NCBI GenBank assembly: GCA_008802785.1
Contig: VUYT01000019.1
Coordinates: forward strand, 248,001 to 312,000
Direction of reading: 5' to 3'
Length of the DNA stretch: 64,000 nt
Source of the DNA: Symmetrospora coprosmae
Lineage: Eukaryota; Basidiomycota; Cystobasidiomycetes; Symmetrosporaceae
The notes under the pieces are model-generated. The model did not search any database, had not been told where the DNA came from, and saw only the letters and a list, made by a program, of their open reading frames with translations. A program made the position numbers and the translations under genes. How positions within the stretch are numbered: the stretch's first letter is position 1; every line of letters begins with the position of its first letter. Below, piece by piece: positions 1 through 10,490 of the stretch.

Positions 1-3000
1 GCCGCAAGAGAGCTGGGTGGCCGTCTCGATGCACAATAGACACAATCTCGGCTTGCTCTAGAGCACGGAGCGCCTTCTCCTGGTCTTTGAATGGACCGGC
101 TGTTAGCAGTTCGGCGTAGCTCAGCTGCAAGTAGATCGTATCAAGCGTCAGTATCATTGGCTACGACGATGTCTTGCCCCGCTCCAACCGCAACCGACCT
201 CCTTGACCTTGCTGAGCTTCTTGACCAGGAACCAGACCTGCTCGCGAGTCCACGGCATGCTCTTGGCCTCTTCCTGATCGTCACCAAAGCAGTTCTTGAT
301 GATTTCGGTGGATGAACGCGAGATGATGTCTGCAAAGGACAGCTCACGTCAGCTTGTGCAACGTCCCTACCGTCGACCCGACGACGATCTGGGCTCACCC
401 TCCACGGCCTCGTCTGCCGTCGCGCCGCCGCGCATCTTCTGGATGAGCGTCTCGAGGTCCGTCAATCTCCCACCCAGCCGTCCAATGGCCGCCTGATTGG
501 CCTCCTGCACAAGCTCCTCCTTCCCGTAGTCCGCCAGCTTGCGCTGTACATATTGCATCGCGTTCTCCGACGTCGCGTCCGTGAGGCTGATGCTGCTGAA
601 CGGCTTTGACGGGAGCGCCCGCGCCAGGTTCTTGGACACGGCCACATTGTCGTTGACAAAGACGACGTGCGCAATGCGGTTCTCGACAAGCGCGGCCGCC
701 CAGTCTGCGAGGCCCGTCCAGAGCACGTCGGCATTCTTGACATTCGATGCGCCCGTGTCGAAGCCCTTCACGATGACAATGGGTATCTCGTCGATGTCGG
801 CAGTAGAGCTGCGCCCGTCCCGGCCAGTCAGAGTGCCAGGGTGGGTCGCGAGCGCCGCTTGCTCGGCTTTTGCGAAGCTGGACGGGCCGTAGATCTCGCT
901 GAAGCGCGGCAGGATTATGAATGCTCAGCTCGGTCTGCTGCTGCCGGGTCACCTCGACGTGGCACTTACGAGTAGTGATCGCTCTTCTCGAGACCCATGC
1001 CCAGCTCGCCCATGACGCCGTTCGCAGCAAGGCAGTCCAGCCGCCCATCGTGAACATACCCGCTCTGCACATTCGCCACAAAGACGGTCTCGTTGTTGAA
1101 CAGGTCTATCCGCTGGCGCTCCAGGTCTGCCGCCTGGTCCCGAGCTGTCTTTGCGTCGTCCGAGAGGGCCTTCAGAGCGCTCGCGGCTACATCGAGGATC
1201 TGCGAGCGGATGCTTTGTCAGGGCGCTTCCAATCAGGAGGAAGCGACGGCAGAGGCGATGCTCGCACCTGCTTGATTTGGACATCCAGATTGGTCGAAAA
1301 GCCCGCTTTGGTGCCAATGAGCCCGACCGATGCAATGTCAATGAGGTTGTTGAAGCTCGACGCCCACTGGAACTGCGGGAAGTAGCCTAACTGGGTGGCC
1401 AAGGCCGACACGAGCTTCGAGTCTGAGCCACGCCCTTCCTTCATGATGTCTCGGCAGTCGACAGTGAGTACATTCCTATAGAGGGTGGCAGGGTGAGTGG
1501 GTTACCACTAGCCGATGTCATGCAAGCTACCATTCGCGCTCACTTGGCTCCATAAGTCACGCTCGCCACAAGTGCAGCCTTGCCGGATCCAGGTGGACCT
1601 CTGCAAGGGCGAATCATAGACGGCAGTCAGATTCGCCCCGACTTCCGTTAGCAAGAGCCTCCCATCGCACTCACGTTACTGTGATGAAGGTGTCCGGCAG
1701 CTCGTACAGCCACGTGCTGAGCCGTTCCGCCGCTTCCCTTCTCTCCCTCTCTATACCTGTGCCCTGCACAGCCAGCTCGTCCCCGCCTGCCCCTTTCCTG
1801 CCCCCACTGCCGAGTCCCAGGCCAGCTAGGAGGTCCGACCCGCTAATGCCCAAGCGCCCAATGGTCTCCTTCTTGAGCCACTTGGTGAGCCGGTACGCTT
1901 CGACGTCAAAGAGCCCGCTGACGTGCGACTTGACAAAGAACGAGCGTATGGGATCGAAAACGGCGTAGCTGACGCTGCCTGCGAGAACCGCAACGATGGG
2001 AATCACAATCCTCGGGTGGTTTGCGACCCATTCGCGAAAGGCGTGTCCCCTGCATCGAGCTCTCATCAGCTGAGGCTAGAGTCGGACAAGGCCAGCCGGC
2101 CTCCCTAAACGCACTTTATCCGTTCCTTGTACAAGATGCGGAGCCTCGTGGCTACTGCGGCATTATTAGGCTTGACGCTGAGACCGTATAGGCAGTTGCG
2201 AGCAGCGGAAGCGGATCTACCAGCCGGCAGTGACGATGAACACTAGATCAGCGGTTAGAAGACATGCAACCAGTCTTGCCTCGAGCAGCGCGCTCGTACT
2301 CACCGAATTGAGGTGAATGTCACATTGGCAAACTTGGGCTGTGGTTCGAGATCCCTAATCCTGCCATACGGCCTGCAAAGCTCGTAGATCTGCTCCTGCG
2401 AGAGGTCAGGCCCGCTCTCGTACTCCAGACGGAGGGTTGACGAAGGGAAGCGGTTCAAGAGGTCTTCCCTCCAGGGCTTGCCGCGCACAAGGTGGGCCCT
2501 CGACGATCGCCAGGTATACCAGGGGCGTTCTGACAGGCCATCGTAGTGTTCTACGACCTGCTTCTCTATGTCGGCGAGTGCAGTGTCGGGCGCGCTGCCG
2601 TCCGCTGCAGCGAGAGCGGAAGGGAGCGTGTCTGGGATGTAGCTGCACCGGACGAAGGCGCCGCCGTCCTTCTCCCGCGCCTCGACGGCCTCGACGCGTA
2701 GGCCGTGCCCTGTGTCCCGAGGGAGATGTGTCTTTATCCGCTCGAGGAGTTGCTCCTTCTCCACCTGGGCGAGCAGGTATCTCGGGTCCCAGGAACCGAG
2801 GCGGATGGGAAAGATGCCGTCGAGGAAGAAGTAGGCCTGCCGTCGGTCGGAGATTGGAGCTGTCGAGGACGATGCTGTGGCAGTGCTGTCGTCGCCACTG
2901 CACACGGTGCTGGCCCTTCGTCGACCTGCGTCTTGCCTGCGCTGCCCTGCTCGGAGCGTCACGGGCAGCAGCGGGCGACCGGGTAGAGCAGCGTGCAGAC

Positions 3001-3022
3001 CAAGCTGCAGTCTCTGCTTCAT
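1..3022 (-). CDS. YME2: Mitochondrial escape protein 2 (Yme2/RNA12 family), 3' end outside window
   Basis: Yme2 is an inner-membrane mitochondrial protein linked to mtDNA nucleoid maintenance. I read nine visible exons: 2304-3022, 2115-2216, 1675-2049, 1544-1600, 1268-1475, 970-1199, 399-898, 199-329 and 124 to the edge. The start at 3022 is chosen because the next residues (MKQRLQLGLHAALPGR) look like an Arg-rich mitochondrial presequence; an in-frame ATG at 3046 is possible. Domains in order are the FFLDGIFPIRLGSWD-type N-terminal motif, an RRM-like segment ending PKFANVTFTS, a membrane segment after NHPRIVIPIVAVLAG, a P-loop GPPGSGKAAL split by the 1601-1674 intron, and the RNA12 ATPase region (TVDCRDIMKEGR, ENRIAHVVFVNDN). 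The C-terminus runs off the left edge. It is head-to-head with the CDT1-like gene, 196 bp apart. Confidence 0.93.
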
Positions 3023-3218
3023 GTGACAATAGACAGATGTGCACAATCTCGTCTATGTGCGCATGACGAGTGAGGAGGAAGAGCTTTGGTGCTTGCAGGC
3101 CTGTAATCTGCTTGCAGCGGGGCGACAGCACCAGCCAGTGCACGCTTCGTCGGTTCTCTTCAGCGTGCCCTCGAATTGTTAGCTTCTCAGCACGGCAGAG
3201 TACCGGTATCTGCCAGAG
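3023..3218. promoter_or_regulatory. Bidirectional promoter of YME2 and the CDT1-like gene
   Basis: Only 196 bp separate the two divergent start codons, so both promoters must be inside or overlap the coding regions. I see no clear TATA box or E2F/MBF-like ACGCGT site. Confidence 0.55.
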
Positions 3219-5965
3219 ATGTCGGACAAATCTCTTCTTGCATCCTTCTATGGCTCCCCTTCTTCCTCCCCGTCAAAGAAGAGGCGCGTCAAAGGAGGCG
3301 TAGATGGCACCTCACCCTCGGCGAATGGCAATGGCAGTGGCAGCGCAAGCAGTCCTGCGCTATCAATGTAAGCTTAGGGTCGCATTGCGTCACATCCAGG
3401 AGCACGCTCGACTGCTTGCTCATGTGCTTGACCTGCATGCGAACCGTGCCACCCCACCGCACAGCTCAGCGACGCGCTCTCCGGCGCGTGCGAGCCCTCG
3501 GACGCCTCAAGGCTCAAGGACCCGAAACACCAGGCCAAGCGTCGCTGGCAGTCCCCAATCGCGGTCACCCAGCAAGCGTGGTCCTGCCGCAACGAGCGGG
3601 CCGACCTCTTTGGGCCCCACCAGCAAGTTCAAGCTCCATTTCGCTGGTCGCGTCTATCGACCTCTCGCCTCCGCATCGCCGAAAGAGGCGCGCGACATGT
3701 ACACGAAGGAAGGGAACTGGATCGGACAGCCGGATGAGCGTTCAAAGGAGAATGAAGAGCTTATTGACTGCCCGTGCGGAAGCCAGAGTGGGTCTGACTC
3801 GCCACCGGCTCCCATTCTCGCAGTACTGACAGCCTTCTGCTTCTCGCTTGGCCTACCTTTGCAGTCGATGACGAGACGCTGATGATTCAGTGCGAGGACT
3901 GTCAAGCCTGGCAACACGCCCGCTGCGTCGGCTTCGAATGCGAGGACGATTGTCCAGAGACGTTTTTCTGCCAGGACTGCGCTCCTAGAGCTAGCGGCAG
4001 CAGCAGACGCGACATTTCTGGTAGCTCGATGCCCTCAAAGCGGTACGAGCGCGAGTATACGCCGCCGCAGCAGACGGCGCCGCCTCTGGGAACCGAAAGC
4101 GCCAGGCAGGCGCGACCGAGCACGCCAGAGCCAGCACACCAGCGCAAGCGGACGCCTAGTCCCGAAGCCATCCGCGGAGACCTGCCATCAGATGACGGGC
4201 TTGAGATCGAGGCGGCGTCGCCGCTAGTGTCCAGCATACTAGCGTCACCGGGCAGCTCGCGGGCCAGTGCATACCGCCGCGGCTTGCTTTCATCGCCCTC
4301 GTCCCCCTCTGCATCGGGCAAGATCTCACCCTACGCTGCCTCTCGTCACGCACTCACGCAGGCTAGCATATCACCCCTCGTGAAAGCGACGGCTGCGCAT
4401 CCGCTCCTCACACCGACAAAGTCGGCAAAGAAGCGCATGGCTGCGCTTAATCTGGGTGATGATGGCGCTGGCGATGGTCAGGCCGGCGACAGCAACGGGG
4501 GAGCATCACCAAGCTCGAGCCACTTGCGAGCGGCTGAGGTCCCGCTCCCACAGCACTACCAGGCGCTTCTGGCCCTCCACTCGGCCGTGGAGCGCGCTAT
4601 CCTCCTGCACCTCGCAACGGACGGCAGTCGCGCTTGCTCTCTCGCTGGGACTGGCTCAGGAACCGCATCAGCGAGCGGGCCGGACGGCACAGGCGGCACA
4701 GACGAGTTCCACGTCGAACTGCCAAACCTCGTCACGTACACTGCGATTCGCGCCGTCGTCGAGCGGGGTTCTGGCAGGCGGTTCGGCCCGACAGAGCTGG
4801 GGCAGCTCGTCTGGCTCTGGGAGGGTGGGCTGCACGGTGCTCAGGCTGCAGAAGATGCTGTGACGGACGACGCTGCCGCCAGCGCCAATGGGCGACGGGG
4901 CGGACTCAGCATCTCCGTGGGAGCCACCCGCGAGCTGGACCGCAGCTCGGGCAAGAAGGTCTATACATGGGGCCTGGGCATTGACCTGCGCGTCCGGCAG
5001 AACGTCCAGCTGCCCGCCTTTGAGATTGTGCATCCGCCCAGTACCGTACCGGCCTCTGCCGAGAGTACCCCGACCAGGCGCGAGCCGCCTAGCAGTCCGG
5101 CCAGTGCCGGCAAGCTCAAAAGGCAGGGCATGTCTGTCCTCCCGCTCTGGAGCTGCAAGGCCGACTATCGGAGAGAAGAGATGCGCCGCCGTCTGGGTGC
5201 TTGTGTGATCAAGGCGCATGAGGTGAGTCATTTAGTCTCTGGCTTGGCGAGTATTCGCGGTACTCTGTCGCAGGTGAGCTGATACTCCACATGTTGCACC
5301 GCGGCTTCGGCTTGCAGGACTTTGCCCGGTCGTCTGAAGCTACAGCGTCCACGTCGAGAGCATCAGCCAGCAAGAAGCGAGCCAGCCAGGACCGCCCTTC
5401 CAACAACGCAATGTCTATGTCCTCGCCGTCTGCCTACACACTACCAACGCCGCCCTCGACAGCACGCTCGCAGCGAGGCTCACACAGTTGTCCTACTTCG
5501 AGCGGTCATGCATCCTCGACTGCCTTCGCCCGCGGCTTCATCCTGGACGCGCTGCCCCCGATCCCGGCGGCGACCTTGCCCGCTCTCGGTCCAGCTCAGA
5601 GCAGCCCCATCAAGCGCGCACTAACGTACGCGGGAGGCATAGCTTCCGTCGACGCTGAGGTCGCGCGCGAAGACGACGTTGCCCGCGCGCGGAAGAAGGA
5701 GGCGCTACTCAACCCGCAGAATGCCGAAGGTGCCGGGACGGGCCCAGGGGTTTCGCCTGTAAAGCGACAGATGAGCCTGCTCGAGCGCATCAAGGCAAAG
5801 GAGGAAGCTGCGCAAGCTGCGGCGGCACAGGCTGCGATCGAAGCCACTGCAGCACCGGTGCCGAGCGGTAAGGCCGGGGCGAAGGCGGCGCTCATGCAGG
5901 CCAAGAGCAGTCTGGAGGCAGCGAGTCTGCGCGCGCGCAAGAAGGAAACGCGGCGGGCGCTGTGA
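3219..5965 (+). CDS. CDT1: CDT1-like replication licensing factor with an embedded PHD finger
   Basis: CDT1 loads MCM helicase onto origins. The start ATG at 3219 gives MSDKSLLASFYGS followed by a basic KKRR stretch. This resembles a PIP-box degron (hydrophobic at position 4, FY at 7-8, but K instead of Q). After introns near 3366-3469 and 3797-3865 comes a PHD finger: CPCGSQ, then IQCEDCQAWQHARC and FFCQDC. The long exon to 5222 continues without a stop into a CDT1 geminin-binding-like domain (LPQHYQALLALHSAVERAIL, RRFGPTELGQLVWLW). After the intron 5223-5317 the protein carries SLLERIKAKE, the signature that precedes the MCM-binding domain in CDT1. It ends about 50 residues later without that winged helix. 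A two-gene reading would need an internal start at 4029 or 4438. The CDT1 assignment is solid from motifs; the fusion is inferred from the open frame. Confidence 0.8.
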
Positions 5966-6105
5966 ATGGCTGCTGGCAGCTTTGGGCAGTGTTCGTTGGC
6001 TATCAGGCAGACTGGTTGTGCGAAAGTGCCAGCAACGAGGGCGCGTAGAGAATCGTATGCACAACAGAGAGGATGCTGGAGTAGCTTGGGCAAGGTCGCG
6101 GCAGC

Positions 6106-8312
6106 CTAGAACTTGAAATTGTCCTTCTTGTTGCGATCTGTGCGCTTTTGTTCTGTAGGGGCGGGACAAACACGGCGTGAGCACCAGCATCGAGAAGTTG
6201 AGGACACTCGGCAAAGCCCCACCTTGAAGTTTTCTCCGCTTGGCCGTCTCCTCTGCCACAAAGTCCGAGAAGTCCTCTCTGCCTCCCTGTCCCGCTCCCG
6301 TGGCCGTATTGCTCTGCCTTGCCGCCTCGTACTTTGCGCGCAGCTCGGCCTCGGACAAGCCCTCGAGCTCTGCCGCGTCGATCGAGAGTGCGACGGCCGC
6401 CTGCTGCGCCGCTTTCCGCTTCTGCCCTCGCTCGTCGACGCCAAGAATGGCCACATTGCCGGAGGCGACGTTGCGCGTGTCGTAGACGCGGTCCGAGCCA
6501 AGCAGGCCCCGAACGGACGCCTGCGACTCGGGCAGGACCTGGTACAGCTGCTTGGGGGGCCCACCGGCGTCCGTGTCGGTCGTGTCTTCGCGGCGCTTGC
6601 GCAGCTCGAGGAAGTCGGGCGTCTCGAGCCCGCCGGGAACGGTCGACGCCACGCTCTGAAACCCGGACGGCGTCTCCATGCCGTGCGCGAGCGAGGAGGG
6701 CGTCTCCATCCCCCCAGGAGGCAGGGCACCGTCTTGTCCGTAGCGCTGCGCGTCTTCTTGATCTTCCTCTTCCTCTTCCTCCTCCTCCTCCTCCTCGTCG
6801 CTCTCCTCGAGGTCTGGCTCAAGCTCGCCCCACAGCGTCTTGTCGACACTGTCTGCCCCTTGGTCCTCGGCAAGCGCGACTCCGAAAACATCGCCGAAGA
6901 GCGGTCGGTTGAACTCGTCCACGGGCGGCTTTCCCCACCCTCCTGGGTGGAAGCCCCACTGCGAGCCTTCGGGGATGGGCGCATTCAGACCCGGTATGCG
7001 CAAGTTGCGGTACGAAGGCGGAGGACCGAAACGCTGCATGGCAATGAGCCAGGGCGGCGGCGCTAGCGGCGGGATCGACAGAGCTTCCTTGAGTTCCTGA
7101 GACAGCTCTCCCGGCTTTTTCTCCTTGAGATTCGTCTCGTACTCCTTTCCCTCGTAATACATTTCGCCAAAGTCCGTCATGGGCGGCTTTGTCTGGAACT
7201 TGAAGAAGGCGTCGTGGAGTTTCTGGTAGTCAATGTCAATCTTGCCCATCTTTGGCTGCACGCGCTCTCGCGTCTTTGCCTTGAGCGACTGCCCTTCCTC
7301 CTTCTCCTTGATGGCGTCTCTCTGCGAGGCGATGCCGGTGTCGAGGATGAAGCCTGGTCCAGGCACAGGCACAAGGGATGTAGCTCGTCAGCCATCCTGA
7401 GGTAAATCTGTCAGGTTGCCCGCGCGAAAAAAGCCCACCTGGCAGCTCGAAGGCAGCCTTCTCGATACCCTTCTTGCCGGCCAAGTAATCGCGCTTAGCC
7501 GACCAGTGGGGAGGCACGGGTATCGAGTTCTTGTAGCTCTTCAGGTGGATGAGGAGCCTCGGGTCGAGCGCAGAGACGTCGACCCAGTCGACAACGTCTG
7601 GGCGCTTGACGAGGCGCTTGAGCTCTGCGACGCTCAGGCGGTTGAGCTTCTTCTGCTTGCGCTTGCTGAGCTCGAGGGCGGCGGCGGCTGCCTCTTCGTC
7701 CTCCTCGCTCATTGCCTCGTCGTCAGAGTAGTAGATGTGCCCCTTGCCCCCCTTCTCGTCCTCGCCTTCGGCCTTGACGGCGTCCTGTAGCCAGCACCGG
7801 GGCCAGTCAGCCAAAATGCATGCATGAAGCGAAGGGACGGCAGCAGTAGCAGCAGCAGCAGCACGGCGGCTCACATCATCGTCATACGCCTGGAACTTTG
7901 CCAGGATGGCGCGGTACTCCTCTGGAACTTCGTCACTTGCAGCCGTTCCGTCTGCCAGCGGGCTCCGGCTGCGTCGAGCTGGCTTCCGATCTTCTCGGTG
8001 CTCCTTGTCCGCCATGACCTGGTCGTAATTCTCGTCGTACTGGCTGACGAGGGCAGCAGCAGCAGCCGCGGCAGCAGCAGCATCGCTCTTGCCTCCTCCT
8101 CCTCCCCCATTCCTGCTCGTTGATGGCGCATCTTCTTCCTGCTTGACCTCTGTCGCGCTCTCCGCCGCATCCTTTGGCGCTGCCGCTGCTGCCGCCGCCT
8201 CCCTCTCCTCCTTCTCCTTCTTCTCCTTCGCCTTGAGCGCCTTCAGCTGGCCCTTGCTCAGCTTGCTCTTCTTGATGGCGCCCGCATCGCCATTCACTGC
8301 TGGAGCTGCCAT
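6106..8312 (-). CDS. CUS1: Splicing factor 3b subunit 2 (SAP145/Cus1)
   Basis: This is a U2 snRNP SF3b subunit acting at branch-site recognition in the nucleus. Four exons are separated by introns 7785-7874, 7354-7438 and 6153-6222, giving about 650 residues. The N-terminus is Lys/Ala-rich (KKSKLSKGQLKALKAKEKK) with poly-Ala tracts. The conserved core follows: PVPPHWSAKRDYLAGKKGIE, KMGKIDIDYQKLHDAFFK, PPPWLIAMQRFGPPPSYRN, HPGGWGKPPVDE and WGELEPDLEESDEEEE. The C-terminus has the family's EDFSDFVAEE and ends RTDRNKKDNFKF. The start MAAPAVNGD is the only in-frame ATG before the conserved N-terminus. It is convergent with the CDT1-like gene, with 140 bp between stops. Family identity is unambiguous and the domain order is complete. 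Confidence 0.97.
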
Positions 8313-8608
8313 CGTTCAGTTCTCAATGGGATTGTGCTGAGCAGAAGGGTAGAGGCAAGCTGCAAAGGTCTGTCAGGGCGGCCGAGAAGCAGTAGAAGCG
8401 ACGGACTGCAGCCTGACACAACAGGCGAGCAGCTTGGCTGCGCGTAATACAATGCGCTGTAATTAAAGTCTCACTGCAAAGGACTCTAAAGTTCGCTGCC
8501 GTCCTGGCTCTATGCATATCTTTGAAGCGAGTGTGGCGTCTGGGCCACACACCCGAGGAACCCCCGGACCAGCCGGTTCGTTGACCCGCTCAACTAGGCA
8601 GCACATCT

Positions 8609-10117
8609 CTACCTGACAGTGCCGGCAAACGTCACCTGCGCAGCACAGGCCAGCCCTGCCTCGATGCTGCCACCCTCTGCCATCTTCTCGCCCCTTGCAA
8701 CCGAGACTGCCTCCGACATCTGGCTGCCGAGCGAGACGCTGCTGACCCAGCTCGATGCTGCGCTCGTCACTCGCATTGATCCCTCGCGTCCGCTCTCGGA
8801 CGAAGAGGCATCGTCTGAACCGGACGATGACGATGTGGCGGACATGGCGCTTCTTCCAATGTCCGTCAGCGCGTCCGCATCAGCGTCACCATCGCGCTCC
8901 CAGCGCCCCGCATCGAGCTTGAGGAGGTTCGTAGTGGTAAGCGTCGTCTTGTCGTCTCCGGCAGCTGCCTCGGCCCGCCGGGCGTGTCGTACGGATCGCG
9001 CACGCCTGATGCGCTGGGTGACGCGCCTGACGAGGATGGACGAGCGGTCCTTGCGGGTGCAGAGCCAGCTCCGGAGCTTGCTGTTCTCAGAGCCAAGAGG
9101 CGATATACCCAGTTCCCCGTCGACGCTCCCATCGCTGGATGAGCTCACCAGGGTGCTCGAGCTCGAGAAGCGCGACACGTTGGCGAGACTGGGGGATCCG
9201 CCCGGAGGAGGGAATGACCCAGGCACAGAGAGGTGCCCTCCCTCGTCTGGGTTGCCGTGCTCGTGTGGGACCTCGAGAAAGCTGCACCGCTTGCCAGCGG
9301 TAGCCGAGAGCGAGCGGCGGAGAGAAGAACGCCGTCCGATCTTGCCGGCACCAGCTGCAGCGTCCTCGAGGACCCCGTCCGAGCTGGAGCGCGAGAAGAC
9401 CTGCCGCGTCACGGCGATGAGCTCATAGATCGATATGTCCGCCTGGACCGAGGTTGAATGGTGGATGCTCAGGTGCGGCTCGATGGCTTCAAGGAGCTGC
9501 GACTTTGGACCGAGGTTGACACGGAGCGAGAACATTGATGGTTTCTTTGGTACGGGCGTCAGTGCGATGAGAGATGGCCTAGCGGGCATGCGGATGTTTT
9601 ATCAGTCGGGTCTCGAGGGCCCAACGAGGGGAGAGCTCTTACGCACCTTATGACTTCGTCGCTGCCGCTGACGTGCAGCACGAGCTGAGCAACGTACGAC
9701 GGTTCGTGTGTGTCGTCGTCGGGCCCTGATGCCGCGCCGCCGAACTCGGCTGGCGCCACATTGAGCAATCGGAACGAACGGTGAGAGACCTCGCCAAGCT
9801 TGAAAAAGGCAGACTCGCGCGACTTTCGCGGTGAGAGGATACAGAGCGAGTCTCCGAGGAAGCTGGAGTTGGACATGCCGGATGTCGTGTGGCACTGTAA
9901 AAGAGCGATGGACGCGAGGTGGAACAGACTCTGAACTTGTGCACCAGGCAGCGAGTCAGGCCTGTAGGAGGTCAATGGTGTCGTGGCTAGCAGTGATTCA
10001 GTGGACTGAGGAGCAGAGCCGAGATTGAGCCATGTCCAGCCAGGACCGTGCCGCCTCGAGGTCTTCAGGAGTCTGCAGCGGCAGGGTATGCCGCACCGCC
10101 GGGCAGTAGTTAGCCAT
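8609..10117 (-). CDS. Uncharacterised Ser-rich fungal protein
   Basis: I do not recognise this protein. A long open exon covers 8609-9589. An upstream exon near 9655-9960 encodes LCILSPRKSRESAFFKLGEV and APAEFGGAA, and joins through an intron near 9590-9654. A short first exon with ATG at 10117 (MANYCPAVRHTLPLQTPEDL) is plausible. The junction between it and the next exon is unclear because the only candidate donors are weak. The conserved-looking core is LRVNLGPKSQLLEAIEPHLS and ISIYELIAVTRQVFS. The last 200 residues are Ser/Arg-rich and look disordered. There are no membrane segments or signal peptide. It lies head-to-head with FRS1. Low-complexity residues make up much of the chain, so function cannot be inferred. 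Confidence 0.6.
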
Positions 10118-10490
10118 TGCTTCAAGGGGAGGAGGATCTGGAGGATCGCTGGATATAGGCGGGCGCTGCTGCATGAGATGCGTGAAAGGGCCAGCCGGCC
10201 AGTCAGTTGCGCTGCAGTCGCGTCAGAATTGGGTCAGAGACAGCAGCAGGGTCAGGGAGCGCAGCGTCTGGTGAGATGGATAGTCGCAGCTCCATCCTGT
10301 ATGGGTGCAATCACTCTCGGGCAGTCCGGTGGGGAAGAGGCAGAGATAGACCCGATGAGACCGTGGGCGTTTCGGTTCGACTCGACTCGTGCGGGCGGAG
10401 AGGTCTTCCGGGGTCTGCTCTGCCTGAACCAAGGACAGACAGCACTTTTGCATTGCAGCACCTACGCACGACGCTAGCGAAGCACTCAGG
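10118..10490. promoter_or_regulatory. Head-to-head region of FRS1 and the unknown Ser-rich gene
   Basis: About 370 bp without a convincing gene. A GGTTCGACTC sequence near 10374 resembles a tRNA B box but no tRNA fold fits around it. Confidence 0.5.

Noticed and set aside
6113-7066. Long plus-strand frame opposite SF3B2
   Set aside because: Antisense shadow of a well-conserved coding region with no motif of its own.
10360-10390. Possible tRNA B box (GGTTCGACTC)
   Set aside because: No matching A box at a sensible distance and no acceptor stem or anticodon arm could be drawn.
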